Source: Caulobacterales bacterium (GTDB taxonomy: Bacteria; Pseudomonadota; Alphaproteobacteria; Caulobacterales; Parvularculaceae). From it: a DNA stretch of 64,000 nt. Below are positions 1 to 8,002 of the stretch, piece after piece; the stretch's first letter is position 1; the number at the start of each line of letters is the position of its first letter. Made by a program: the position numbers and the translations under genes. The notes under the pieces are model-generated. The model searched no databases. It had not been told where the DNA came from and was given only the letters and a program-made list of their open reading frames with translations. Location of the stretch: assembly GCA_020638525.1 (NCBI GenBank), contig JACKIL010000004.1, forward strand, positions 124,001-188,000. Direction: 5' to 3'.

Positions 1-530
1 TCGGCGACTTTCTCTTCCACCGCTTCCACGACGAAGGCTCCAGCGCCGTCTCCGAAAAGAACGCAGGTCGACCGGTCGGTCCAGTCGAGAATGCGCGAGA
101 ACGTTTCAGCGCCGATAAGGAGCGCGCGCTTGTGTTGGCCGCAGGCGAGAAACTTTTCAACTGTCGACAGCGCGTAAACGAATCCGCTGCAGACTGCCTG
201 AAGATCAAACGCGGCGCCTTGCTTCACCCCGAGTTTCGACTGAACGATCGCGGCTGTCGCAGGAAAGGTAAGGTCAGGCGTTGCTGTCGCGACGACAATA
301 AGGTCGATATCGGCGGCCGTTACGCCAGCGTCTTTCATCGCCGCGCGCGCCGCTTCAACGGCAAGATCGGAGGTGCGCTGATCTTCAGCGGCGATATGGC
401 GCTCGCGAATGCCGGTGCGATCGCGAATCCACTCGTCGCTCGTATCGACAAGTTTGGCGAGATCGTTGTTGGTGAGGATTCTCTCAGGAAGATACGCGCC
501 GCATCCGGCGACGACTGCACGAAAACTCAT
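1..530 (-). CDS. fabH: 3-oxoacyl-ACP synthase III (FabH), C-terminus beyond window
   Basis: Starts fatty acid synthesis by condensing acetyl-CoA with malonyl-ACP. The visible N-terminal 176 residues contain the thiolase-fold opening (TSDEWIRDRTGI near residues 30-41) and the active-site cysteine in AVCSG at about Cys114, the position expected for FabH. The distal half with the His and Asn residues lies outside the window. Its ATG overlaps the plsX stop as ATGA (527-530), so the two genes are translationally coupled. The plsX-fabH order is widely conserved in proteobacteria. No alternative assignment is likely. Confidence 0.95.
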   Translation of the reverse strand, partial: MSFRAVVAGCGAYLPERILTNNDLAKLVDTSDEWIRDRTGIRERHIAAEDQRTSDLAVEAARAAMKDAGVTAADIDLIVVATATPDLTFPATAAIVQSKLGVKQGAAFDLQAVCSGFVYALSTVEKFLACGQHKRALLIGAETFSRILDWTDRSTCVLFGDGAGAFVVEAVEEKVA

Positions 531-1618
531 ACCACTGCGGCTTTCACATCACCCAACTGCTGGTCGTTCGCCTCGCCGGTTCCGGCGCGCCGGTTCACTT
601 TGCGGACCGTCTCAGCGATCTCTTCGCGGAACGGTTTGCGTGCAAGGCCCGCCGCCATTTCGACAGCGCTTTTGACGCCTTTCGCATCGGCGCTGCCATG
701 GCTTTTCACGACGACGCCATTAAGGCCAAGAAGCAGCGCGCCGTTCGCGTTCGACGGATCCATGCGCGAGCGCAACTTCCGCAGTCCGCGGCGCATGATG
801 AAGGCGGCGAGCTTTGAATTGAGAGAGGCCATGAGCGCCTCCTTCACCCAGCCGCCGACAAGGCGCGCTGCGCCTTCCGCAGTCTTGAGCGCGATATTGC
901 CGGTAAAGCCGTCTGTCACGACGACGTCGACCTTGCCGCCGGAAATGTCATTGCCTTCAACGAAGCCCTGAAACGCCATTTCAGGATCGGCTTCGCGGAG
1001 GATCCGCGCGGCCGACCGGATCAGCTCATGCCCCTTGAGCTCCTCGGCGCCGACATTGAGAAGGCCGATGGTGGGCTTCTCTTTGCCGGTGAGGGCGCGG
1101 AAAAACGCTTCGCCCATAATGGCGAATTGCACGAGCTGCGTTTCGTTCGCCTCAACATTGGCGCCGACATCGAGCACGACGCTGCGCCCGCGATTGGTCG
1201 GCCAAAGCGCCGTCATCGCCGGCTTGTCTACGCCCTCGATCCGGCGAAGGAGTTTGCGGGCGACCGCCATCAGTGCGCCGGTGTTGCCGCTGGAGACGAC
1301 TGCTTCCGCGTCGCCATTTTGCAGCGCCGAAATCGCCGCCCACATCGATGTGTTCTGACCGCGGCGGAGAACCTGAATGGGATTGTCGGTCATCTGGACG
1401 ACGCCGTCGGCGTGCCTGACTTCAGATGAAGACAGGACAGGGTGCGCCGCCACGAGGGGACGGAGCGCCGCCTCATCGCCGAAGAACACGATCTGCGCTT
1501 TGAGGCCCGCCTGAATGGCTTGAGCGACGCCTTCGACGAGGGGCGCTGGCCCGGCGTCGCCGCCCATGGCGTCAACTGCGAGCCGAATCGGCTCGCTTTG
1601 AGGCGCGTGCATATTCAA
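527..1618 (-). CDS. plsX: Phosphate acyltransferase PlsX
   Basis: Makes acyl-phosphate from acyl-ACP, the donor for PlsY in phospholipid synthesis; a peripheral membrane enzyme. The 363-residue product has the family opening LAVDAMGGDAGP, the SSGNTGALMA segment near residue 108 and the VTDGFTGNIALK segment near 235. Length is normal. The start given is a TTG about 9 nt after a GGGAG ribosome-binding site; an ATG two codons downstream (1612) is an alternative. It follows yceD by 100 bases and overlaps fabH by 4. The usual rpmF gene between yceD and plsX is absent here, and the 100-base gap is too short to hold it. Confidence 0.95.
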   Translation of the reverse strand: MNMHAPQSEPIRLAVDAMGGDAGPAPLVEGVAQAIQAGLKAQIVFFGDEAALRPLVAAHPVLSSSEVRHADGVVQMTDNPIQVLRRGQNTSMWAAISALQNGDAEAVVSSGNTGALMAVARKLLRRIEGVDKPAMTALWPTNRGRSVVLDVGANVEANETQLVQFAIMGEAFFRALTGKEKPTIGLLNVGAEELKGHELIRSAARILREADPEMAFQGFVEGNDISGGKVDVVVTDGFTGNIALKTAEGAARLVGGWVKEALMASLNSKLAAFIMRRGLRKLRSRMDPSNANGALLLGLNGVVVKSHGSADAKGVKSAVEMAAGLARKPFREEIAETVRKVNRRAGTGEANDQQLGDVKAAVV

Positions 1619-1718
1619 CGTCAGTGTCTCCCTGGGGCCCCGAAGGATACAAAACCGGGCGCTTCACGCAAAGCGATCGCCTTCGCCCAACGGGCGCGCC
1701 GGCTCCAGAATGCGTTAC

Positions 1719-2228
1719 CTATCCCTGCTCGCCGTCCTCGGCAATCTTGCTCTTGAGCGCTTCGAATGGGGAAATCGACTGCGGCGGCGCGAATTTCTCG
1801 GCGAGCGAGGCTGCTCCCGGCTTGCGCGGAAAGGGCGCCATGGCGAGGCTAAGCTGCTGAATGAGGAGATCGGCCAGATCAATGCTGTCGCCGGTGAGGG
1901 GCTCCGGGGCGTCGGGATCGATTTCCGTTTCGCCATGCCCTTCCGGTTCGGCCGAGTGTGCGAATTGAAGCTCGAAGGGTTCTTTGATGGTCTCTTCGAA
2001 TGGCTCGAGGCTAGCGACGCATTCCCTGACGAGTGCTGAGTCGAGCGTTCCAGAAACCGAAAGACCCTGCGCCGTCTTGTGGAGTTCTATCTCACCACGG
2101 AGCCGAATCACTTCGGGCGCATCGATCCGTCTGGCGATCTCGGCGAGCGCGCTCTTGGGCGCTTCAACGATGCCGCGCCAACCGTTCGGCGGGATCTCGT
2201 CCAGACGAAGGATCTGCTGAAAGGTCAT
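1719..2228 (-). CDS. yceD: YceD/DUF177 family protein
   Basis: A 169-residue acidic protein with the DUF177 layout: an N-terminal region with RLRGEIELHKTAQGLSVSG and a Cys-containing segment RECVASLEPFEE, then an acidic tract and an alpha-helical C-terminus. In bacteria and plastids this family affects 23S rRNA accumulation. The ATG overlaps the last base of the upstream chaperone gene's TGA (TGATG), with a GTG one codon earlier as the alternative. Family members usually precede rpmF and plsX; here plsX follows directly. The molecular function remains poorly defined in the family. Confidence 0.85.
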   Translation of the reverse strand: MTFQQILRLDEIPPNGWRGIVEAPKSALAEIARRIDAPEVIRLRGEIELHKTAQGLSVSGTLDSALVRECVASLEPFEETIKEPFELQFAHSAEPEGHGETEIDPDAPEPLTGDSIDLADLLIQQLSLAMAPFPRKPGAASLAEKFAPPQSISPFEALKSKIAEDGEQG

Positions 2229-2779
2229 CACCCGTTCTCTGTGGCTTGTTCCACCGGAGCGGCGAAATTCGCGATTCCGCTTTTAATCCGGCCGATAGGC
2301 TGCTCTGCGAGCGCGGCCGCGGAACGTCGCGCATAATCTGCTAGGGCCGCAGCTGCGGACGGATCCGCGTCGCCATAGACATTGCGGGCGAGCGCATCCG
2401 TCAGCGCGCCTTGGTCGGCCTCTTCGGCCATCGCCGCCTCGTAGGCGGCCACCCGGCCGAAAAACGCTTCCGCCAGGCCGCGTATCTTGCGCGCTACGGA
2501 AAGATCGCCAACTCCGAGTTCGCGCAGGACGCCGTCCATGTCCGAGAAAAAGGTGTCGAGCAGCATCTGGGCGAGTTTCTTGGTCTCGTCGCCAGCGCCT
2601 TTGAGTCGACGCAAGAGCAGATAGACATGGAGCGAGGCGAGCTCGAAGCGACCCTCCACAGTATCCGCGACCCCGTAATTCAGGTAGAAGGCAGGCGTTC
2701 GGGCCTGCTCCAGCGCGGCGGCGTAGAGCGCATCAGCTGCATCCTTGTTTGGGTCTTTCCTAAACAGTGACAAAATCAT
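2228..2779 (-). CDS. Ubiquinol-cytochrome c chaperone family protein (CBP3-like)
   Basis: A 183-residue alpha-helical protein matching the CBP3/UQCC1 chaperone domain: the segment around FELASLHVYLLLRRLKG, followed by DTFFSDMDGVLRELGVGDLSV and a C-terminal helix pair. In mitochondria the family aids cytochrome b translation and bc1 assembly; alphaproteobacterial members are inferred to do similarly. I chose the ATG giving MILSLFRKDPNKD, because the 24 residues upstream of it look non-coding. It heads the minus-strand run chaperone-yceD-plsX-fabH and is divergent from bamE 109 bases away. Confidence 0.85.
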   Translation of the reverse strand: MILSLFRKDPNKDAADALYAAALEQARTPAFYLNYGVADTVEGRFELASLHVYLLLRRLKGAGDETKKLAQMLLDTFFSDMDGVLRELGVGDLSVARKIRGLAEAFFGRVAAYEAAMAEEADQGALTDALARNVYGDADPSAAAALADYARRSAAALAEQPIGRIKSGIANFAAPVEQATENG

Positions 2780-2888
2780 AGGGTGCGGCGGCTTGGCCTC
2801 TTGAGATTCGCTCGACAGGGCCGACGTAAGCCTGTGAGCGTCCGGGATCAAGCCGGGCTTTTGAGCAGGATCGAGCCAGGAAGAAGCG

Positions 2889-3356
2889 ATGAAGCGGTAT
2901 CTGATAGGCGTCGCGGCGGGACTGGCCGCCGTAGTTTCCCTCAGCGGTTGTGTCGCCGTGCGTTCTAGCCACGGCTATGTGCTTGAGCGGGGTGAAGAGG
3001 GGCTCGACGCCAAAGTCGGCCTCGACACCAAGGAGAGCGTGCTCGCCCGTTATGGCGAGCCTTCCCTGATCGGTACGTTCGACCAGAACGCTTGGTACTA
3101 CATGACGAGTTTCGACACGGCGCGCGCGTTCTTCCGCCCGAAGACGCAACGCCGTGAGATCATCGCGTTCCAGTTTGACGACGAAGGCGTCGTCAAGAAT
3201 GTCGGCTTCTATGACCTGAGCGATGGCATGGATGTCAGCATGGTTTCGCGCGTCACGCCGACCCGCGGCAAGGAATTGACCTTCTGGGAGCAGTTGCTGG
3301 GCAACGTCGGCCAGCTTCCGGCAGCGGGCGTAGGCGAACAGCAAGGCCCGCAATAG
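2889..3356 (+). CDS. bamE: Outer membrane lipoprotein, BamE/SmpA family
   Basis: A 155-residue lipoprotein with signal peptide and lipobox LSGC, giving a mature Cys21. The SmpA/OmlA fold follows: the G-x-D-T-K-E-S-V-L motif near 44-54, RYGEPSLIGTFDQNAWYY near 54-71, and a strand with IAFQFDDEGVV near 90-101. The family member BamE is a small partner of BamA/BamD in outer-membrane protein assembly. The ATG lies after a GGAAGAAG ribosome-binding site. It is monocistronic and converges with the J-domain gene. Confidence 0.88.
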   Translation: MKRYLIGVAAGLAAVVSLSGCVAVRSSHGYVLERGEEGLDAKVGLDTKESVLARYGEPSLIGTFDQNAWYYMTSFDTARAFFRPKTQRREIIAFQFDDEGVVKNVGFYDLSDGMDVSMVSRVTPTRGKELTFWEQLLGNVGQLPAAGVGEQQGPQ

Positions 3357-3380
3357 GCCTTCTTCTGATTTCGATGTGCA

Positions 3381-3977
3381 TCAGGCGGCGCCGGCTTCCG
3401 GCGCAGCGTCTTTCGTGCGTTCTCTCTCGCACATGATGCGGTGGTAGGCGTAATTGACCTTTTGCGCTGTCGCGTTCGCCGCACGCTCAAGGTCTTCATC
3501 AAGGTCGAGCGCTGCGATCGTATCCGGGTGAACGGCCTTGATGCGCGCCTTGTAGGCTTTACGGATTTCTTCCAGCGTCGCCGTTCGCGGTACGCGCAAT
3601 ACTTCGTAGGGATCGAGCGCCTTTTTGCCTGAACGCTGCGACGTCTTCTGCGACGATGCAGGTTCTTCCTCCTCTCGATGTGATGCGCCAGGGCGCTCTG
3701 CGTGTTCCTCGGCTTTGGCGCGCCAGATTTCATCTTCCTTCTTGGCCGCCGGCGCCGGCATTTCAAGCATCGACACGATGCTGGCCTTCGATACGAAGAT
3801 CATCGGCCCGTCAGCGCGTCGGATGGGAATGAAGGCGCGTGCGTCGTTCAGAAGGTCGCTGAGCCGCTCATCGGCTTTCGGAAAGACAACGCCGTCGAAC
3901 GGGCCTTGTCCGTTCAGCGTAATGATGACCTGGACTTCCTTGCGCTGGCGCGCTGCGGCCGCCGCCTTGTCGAACAT
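3381..3977 (-). CDS. J-domain protein with C-terminal DnaJ domain
   Basis: A 198-residue protein with a C-terminal J domain: DPYEVLRVPRTATLEEIRKAYKAR, then the essential HPD tripeptide at about 150-152. It has no zinc-finger or substrate domains, so it is a type III co-chaperone expected to stimulate DnaK ATPase. The N-terminal part (VQVIITLNGQGPFDGVVFPKAD...) is a small beta-rich domain with a following linker rich in Glu and Lys. Alphaproteobacteria often encode this arrangement. The start has a GGGGA site 6 bases upstream; an ATG at 4022 would add 15 residues. Confidence 0.85.
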   Translation of the reverse strand: MFDKAAAAARQRKEVQVIITLNGQGPFDGVVFPKADERLSDLLNDARAFIPIRRADGPMIFVSKASIVSMLEMPAPAAKKEDEIWRAKAEEHAERPGASHREEEEPASSQKTSQRSGKKALDPYEVLRVPRTATLEEIRKAYKARIKAVHPDTIAALDLDEDLERAANATAQKVNYAYHRIMCERERTKDAAPEAGAA

Positions 3978-4051
3978 CTTCGGTCCCCGTCCGAATTCGG
4001 GAAGGGGCGTCGCACCTCTCATGCCAATTCGAGAACGCTTGCCGGGGCGCC

Positions 4052-4273
4052 TTATTTCCCGTTTTGGGACGCGTCCTTCTCCATCCAGCGCATCAGATAG
4101 TGAGCCGGGATGGCCCAGGCGACGCCGGCGACGATGAAATAGAGAAGCTTCAGGAACCAGAAGTCCGGCAACCGATCGGCGATGAGCATGGCGGCGAGCA
4201 AATAGGCGCCGATCCCGGGAAGGAGGATGAAGAGTCCGACCAGTTTCTTGACGCGCGGCGGCATGCGGGCCAT
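4052..4273 (-). CDS. DUF2842 small membrane protein
   Basis: A 73-residue protein with two predicted transmembrane helices (LVGLFILLPGIGAYLLAAML and LLYFIVAGVAWAIPAHYLM) and a C-terminal RWMEKD, the layout of DUF2842, a family largely restricted to alphaproteobacteria. Its function is unknown. I chose the internal ATG giving MARMPPRVKK, because family members are about 70 residues long; a longer reading to 4360 would overlap the start of ctaA on the opposite strand. It is divergent from ctaA. Confidence 0.75.
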   Translation of the reverse strand: MARMPPRVKKLVGLFILLPGIGAYLLAAMLIADRLPDFWFLKLLYFIVAGVAWAIPAHYLMRWMEKDASQNGK

Positions 4274-4346
4274 GGCTCCTGCGAGGGGCGGGCGCGACGC
4301 GCTGTCACGGCGCCCATAGACGAAGGCCTCAGGTAAAGCGAGTGTC

Positions 4347-5405
4347 ATGCCCCATAGCACCGCCTCGACGGATTCTCAAAGCGCGCGCGCCATCTCGACC
4401 TGGCTCTTTGTCATGTGCGCGCTTGTCGCGCTGATGGTCGTGGTCGGCGGGGCGACGCGGCTCACGGATTCAGGATTATCGATTACGGAATGGCGACCTG
4501 TCACCGGCGCTATCCCGCCGCTCTCCGCTGAGGATTGGGCGAGCGAGTTCGCGAAGTATCAACAGATCCCGGAATATTCGATCGTCAATCAGGGAATGAC
4601 CGTCGATGAGTTCAAGGAAATCTATTGGTGGGAGTGGGGCCACCGGTTTCTCGGCCGGCTCATTGGGTTTGCATTCCTCTTTCCACTGATCTTCTTCGTC
4701 GCTACGCGGAAGGTCGGCGGAAGGCTTGCTATCAGGCTATTCGGGCTCTTCATTCTTGGCGGGATGCAGGGCGCGCTTGGGTGGTACATGGTCAAGAGCG
4801 GCCTCGCAGATCGCATTGACGTCAGCCAATACAGGCTCGCGGCGCACCTTGGCCTCGCCGTTTTGCTCTTTGCACTGATGTTCTGGCTCGCGCTTGACTT
4901 ACGGTTCGAGAAACGAGAGGGGACTCGGCCGCGCCTTTTCTGGGCAGGGATTGCGCTTGCTGGCGGCGTTTACGCGCAGATGCTTCTTGGCGCGTTCGTC
5001 GCGGGCCTGCGCGCGGGACGGATCTACAATACCTGGCCGCTGATGGAGGGAAAGTTTTTCCCGGAGGCTTACTTTGGCGACAAGCCGCGCATCCTCGATA
5101 TGTTCGAACAGCTCGCGGCGGTGCAGTTCAATCACCGCATCGGCGCTTATTTCGTGGCTGCGGGCGCGCTCTGGTTCTATCTCATCGCCCGCAAGACTGT
5201 GTCAGAGGGGGCGGCCCGACTGGTCCTCATCGCTGTGGCGTTGCAGATCTGCCTCGGCATATGGACGCTGCTCGCCGTAACGCCGTTGCCGCTTGGTCTC
5301 GCCCATCAGGCCGGCGCGCTCCTCGTTCTTGCCGCGTCTCTGAATGCGGCTCACTCATTTACGAGGTCGACATTGATGATCAGGCCGTCGTCGGTTGGCT
5401 CCTGA
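4347..5405 (+). CDS. ctaA: Heme A synthase, COX15/CtaA family
   Basis: Oxidises the C8 methyl of heme O to the formyl group of heme A for cytochrome aa3 oxidase. The 352-residue product has eight predicted transmembrane helices and the four conserved histidines: GHRFLGRLIG near 91, AAHLGLAVLLF near 167, NHRIGAYF near 262 and AHQAGALLVL near 322. The loop GGATRLTDSGLSITEW is typical of the alphaproteobacterial type. The last 18 codons overlap the convergent lipoprotein gene by 55 bases, so the tail (STLMIRPSSVGS) is probably not conserved. Confidence 0.95.
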   Translation: MPHSTASTDSQSARAISTWLFVMCALVALMVVVGGATRLTDSGLSITEWRPVTGAIPPLSAEDWASEFAKYQQIPEYSIVNQGMTVDEFKEIYWWEWGHRFLGRLIGFAFLFPLIFFVATRKVGGRLAIRLFGLFILGGMQGALGWYMVKSGLADRIDVSQYRLAAHLGLAVLLFALMFWLALDLRFEKREGTRPRLFWAGIALAGGVYAQMLLGAFVAGLRAGRIYNTWPLMEGKFFPEAYFGDKPRILDMFEQLAAVQFNHRIGAYFVAAGALWFYLIARKTVSEGAARLVLIAVALQICLGIWTLLAVTPLPLGLAHQAGALLVLAASLNAAHSFTRSTLMIRPSSVGS

Positions 5406-6466
5406 GGCGAGAGTGCGCGAGGATCAGCGGTCTCGCCCATTGGCGTCGACAATGCGTCTAGCGCGCCATTAAGCGGCGCCAGGCGCACATGCGGCGTGTC
5501 GCCGTCTGTAGCGAGCGCGAGCACGCCGTCCCGATAGACGCCGCCGAAATTTCCATATCCGAGCCCCATCGCGGTGGCGACTGCAACGCCTTCGACATCG
5601 AAGGAAGAGGAGAGGCGGACCGCGCCAATCGCCTTGCCGTCGTCGCGATCAAAGAGCAGCACTCTTGCATCGGAAGCATCGAGCAGCGCGAGCTGTCCGC
5701 AGCATTCCTCTGTCGCGCCGCCTTCGACGAGACCGTTAAGGGCGAGGCCGATCGCACTCGGCTTCTTCGCGCCTGATTTGGCGAAAGGCGCGGCGTCAAC
5801 CGCGCCATCGCTCGCGAGGCGGTAGATCGCCGCGTCAGCACCTGCGAGGAAAACGGTTCCATCAACTGGGTCGACGACGCAGTTCGTAATGTCGGACTGC
5901 GCTTTTGTATTTGCGCCTGCGGTCACCGTGACATCGTCATTGATCGCGAGTGAATAGGCGGCGATGTTTTTTCCGGAAATCACGAAAAGCTTCAGCGCTC
6001 CGTCGCGATCCGGACCCGCGCAGAAAGCGCCGACATTTGTCGGCGCGCCTTTTGAGGCGAGTGACTTGAACGCGCGGGTGTCGTTCGCGATTTCTTCAAA
6101 TCGGAGCCCGCCGTTTGCGGCGATGATGGCGATCCCGCGCGCAGTCGCGCCCGATCCGGAATAGACGACTTCGACGCCTGTCGCTTTGGCGGCCTCGACC
6201 TCGCCGACGGTCTCGCCGTCTTCTATGTTGAACGCCGTCACGCCATCGGTGGTGGCGATGAGGACGAGCCCCTGAAAAGGGACCTTGGTGTTCGTCCAGA
6301 ATGCGACATCCGACACTTCGCTTGCGAACGGGCCGAGCTGGTCGGCCGCGACGACCTCGCCGTTTGCGACCGGTTCGGCAGGAGCGGCGGGGGATTGCGC
6401 TGCTTCCTTTCGGCCGCAGGCTGAAAGCGCCGCCAAAATCAGTACCATCGCTACGAAACGGGCCAT
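5351..6466 (-). CDS. Beta-propeller lipoprotein, possibly phytase-like
   Basis: A 371-residue protein with signal peptide and lipobox LSAC (mature Cys17), then repeated short strand motifs such as GLVLIATTDGVTAFNIEDGE, DGALKLFVISGKNIAAYSL and DGTVFLAGADAAIYRL. This strand pattern and the late FDVEGVAVATAMGLGYG stretch recall 3-phytase-type six-bladed propellers (compare their IEGL motif), but I cannot confirm the calcium or phosphate ligands. It is expected to be anchored in the outer membrane or periplasm. The start has GGAGG 9 bases upstream. Its 3' end overlaps ctaA by 55 bases in antiparallel orientation. Confidence 0.6.
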   Translation of the reverse strand: MARFVAMVLILAALSACGRKEAAQSPAAPAEPVANGEVVAADQLGPFASEVSDVAFWTNTKVPFQGLVLIATTDGVTAFNIEDGETVGEVEAAKATGVEVVYSGSGATARGIAIIAANGGLRFEEIANDTRAFKSLASKGAPTNVGAFCAGPDRDGALKLFVISGKNIAAYSLAINDDVTVTAGANTKAQSDITNCVVDPVDGTVFLAGADAAIYRLASDGAVDAAPFAKSGAKKPSAIGLALNGLVEGGATEECCGQLALLDASDARVLLFDRDDGKAIGAVRLSSSFDVEGVAVATAMGLGYGNFGGVYRDGVLALATDGDTPHVRLAPLNGALDALSTPMGETADPRALSPQEPTDDGLIINVDLVNE

Positions 6467-6604
6467 CGCCGACATCCTCCGGACAATCTCAGAACGAGCG
6501 CTACTTAGCCTATCGCGAGGGAGCCGTCGAACCGCTTCGAAAAATGAGGTAATAAGATACCACACGCATAAAGCGCTGATTTTTAGCGGTTGTTTCGAAA
6601 GTAG

Positions 6605-6633
6605 TTGACCCAGAAAATCATCTGGGCTATCGC
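6605..6633 (+). promoter_or_regulatory. Candidate promoter for rplM-rpsI
   Basis: TTGACC (6605-6610), a 17-base spacer and TATCGC (6628-6633) form a plausible sigma-70-like promoter about 70 bases upstream of the rplM start. The region between has no ORF. Only the -35 box is a strong match. Confidence 0.4.
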
Positions 6634-6712
6634 CCGCGCTCGCTCGCCGGGGTTCTTCACGGAGCACCGGCAAACCACCCGGCCCGAAGGGGTCATTATT
6701 CAGGGTCTCGTC

Positions 6713-7180
6713 ATGAAAACCTATTCCGCGAAGCCGGCGGACGTGGAGAAGAAGTGGGTGCTGATCGACGCTGACGGTCTCGTCGTCGGCCGCGTCGCCG
6801 CCCTCATCGCCATGCGTCTGCGGGGCAAGCACAAGCCGTCCTATACGCCGCATGTCGATTGCGGCGACCATGTCGTCGTCATCAACGCCGAGAAGGTCGT
6901 CTTCACCGGCAACAAGATGAAAGACAAGAAGTTCTACTGGCACACCGGCCATCCCGGCGGCATCAAAGAACGCGCGATGGAAAAACTCATCGGCGGCGCT
7001 CACCCGGAACGCGTTCTCGAGAACGCCGTTCGCCGCATGATGCCGAAAGATTCGCCGCTCGCGCGCACGCAGATGACGCATCTCCGCATCTATGCGGGCA
7101 CAGAGCATCCGCATGAAGCGCAGCAACCTGTCGCGCTCGACGTCGGCGCGCTGAACCGCAAGAACAAGAGGGTCGCCTAA
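6713..7180 (+). CDS. rplM: 50S ribosomal protein L13
   Basis: Large-subunit assembly protein. The 155-residue product begins MKTYSAKPADVEKKW and carries the L13 signature region around RVLENAVRRMMPKDSPLARTQM and the YAGTEHPHEAQQP motif. Length is slightly above the E. coli protein (142) and typical for alphaproteobacteria. The ribosome-binding site is weak, but the ATG fits the family. rpsI follows after 2 bases, the near-universal L13-S9 pair. Confidence 0.97.
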   Translation: MKTYSAKPADVEKKWVLIDADGLVVGRVAALIAMRLRGKHKPSYTPHVDCGDHVVVINAEKVVFTGNKMKDKKFYWHTGHPGGIKERAMEKLIGGAHPERVLENAVRRMMPKDSPLARTQMTHLRIYAGTEHPHEAQQPVALDVGALNRKNKRVA

Positions 7181-7182
7181 TC

Positions 7183-7668
7183 ATGAGCGTTACTTCGCTT
7201 GAAGGCCTGAAAGACGCCGCCGCAGAAGCCGGCGTGATTGAGATTGAAGAAGAGATCGTTCGCGAGCCGAAGATCGACGCTCAGGGGCGCTCCTATGCGA
7301 CCGGCAAGCGCAAAACGGCCGTCGCGCGCGTTTGGATCAAGCCGGGCGCGGGCCGCATCACGGTCAACGATCGGGATCATACGGACTATTTCGGCCGCGC
7401 CGTGCTGCAGATGATCATCAAGCAGCCGCTCGTCGCCGCCGAACGCAACGACCAGTTCGATGTCGTCTGCACCGTCAAAGGTTCGGGCCCGTCGGGTCAG
7501 GCCGGCGCTGTGCGTCATGGCATTGCGCGCGCGCTGACCTTTTATGAACCCGAGCTCCGCTCGGTGCTCAAAAAGGGCGGCTTCCTGACGCGCGACAGCC
7601 GCGTCGTCGAACGGAAGAAATACGGCCGCAAGAAAGCTCGCCGTTCGTTCCAGTTCTCGAAGCGCTAA
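7183..7668 (+). CDS. rpsI: 30S ribosomal protein S9
   Basis: Small-subunit head protein whose C-terminal basic tail reaches the P-site tRNA. The 161-residue product has an acidic N-terminal extension (about 35 residues) common in alphaproteobacteria, then the core YATGKRKTAVARVWIKPG, GQAGAVRHGIARAL and the invariant C-terminal KARRSFQFSKR. It is co-transcribed with rplM and closed by a strong terminator 30 bases after the stop. Confidence 0.97.
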   Translation: MSVTSLEGLKDAAAEAGVIEIEEEIVREPKIDAQGRSYATGKRKTAVARVWIKPGAGRITVNDRDHTDYFGRAVLQMIIKQPLVAAERNDQFDVVCTVKGSGPSGQAGAVRHGIARALTFYEPELRSVLKKGGFLTRDSRVVERKKYGRKKARRSFQFSKR

Positions 7669-7698
7669 ACGTTCGACGGAACCATCTACGCGAATACG

Positions 7699-7727
7699 AA
7701 AACGCCCCCGACATCGGGGGCGTTTTT
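7699..7727 (+). terminator. Rho-independent terminator after rpsI (bidirectional)
   Basis: ACGCCCCCG (7702-7710), loop ACAT and CGGGGGCGT (7715-7723) form a perfect 9-bp GC-rich stem followed by a T run. The preceding AAAA gives a T run on the other strand, so it can also serve the minus-strand small ORF ending at 7745. Confidence 0.9.
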
Positions 7728-7744
7728 CATTTCAGCTAAGGCGA

Positions 7745-7939
7745 TTATTTCGAAGGTTTTTGCGAAGCGCCTTTGCGCAAGCCAAGGCGCGTCGGCGCTT
7801 TCGTAATTGAATCAATGATCTCCTGCTCTTCCTCGCTTCTCAGCCTACGGAAAAGTTGGTCCGCACGCGCGCTGCGCGTGCGCGGCGTCGTGCCTAAACG
7901 CAAGAAAAGATCATAAGTCGACAAGTCCATCCGGCTCAT
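7745..7939 (-). CDS. Small hypothetical protein (64 aa)
   Basis: I do not recognise this 64-residue product. It has an acidic helical centre (RRLRSEEEQEIIDSIT) and a basic C-terminus (LGLRKGASQKPSK), with no signal peptide or membrane helix. Support for coding comes from its setting: a GGGGG stretch about 8 bases before the ATG, a perfect hairpin just upstream, and a terminator active in its direction just downstream. It follows the arylamine acetyltransferase gene by 63 bases on the same strand. It could be a small regulatory or stress protein, or a chance ORF. Confidence 0.5.
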   Translation of the reverse strand: MSRMDLSTYDLFLRLGTTPRTRSARADQLFRRLRSEEEQEIIDSITKAPTRLGLRKGASQKPSK

Positions 7940-7952
7940 CGAGAACGCCCCC

Positions 7953-7972
7953 GCCTAACTTTTTTGTTAGGC
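7953..7972. repeat. Perfect inverted repeat ahead of the 64-aa ORF
   Basis: GCCTAAC (7953-7959), six T and GTTAGGC (7966-7972) form a perfect 7-bp dyad with a homopolymer loop. It lies between the nat stop and the small ORF start. It may be a weak terminator for nat, an operator or an mRNA 5' hairpin; the sequence does not decide. Confidence 0.6.
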
Positions 7973-8002
7973 AAATGCTGATTCTAATTGGTTAACAGAA
8001 GG

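Noticed and set aside
1619..1718. Hidden rpmF (ribosomal protein L32) between yceD and plsX
   Set aside because: The 100-base gap has no frame long enough and no L32 motif such as the N-terminal MAVPK-type start.
6467..7126. N-terminal extension of the lipoprotein gene reading back across rplM
   Set aside because: The true start is fixed by GGAGG, signal peptide and lipobox at 6466; upstream the frame is antisense to rplM.
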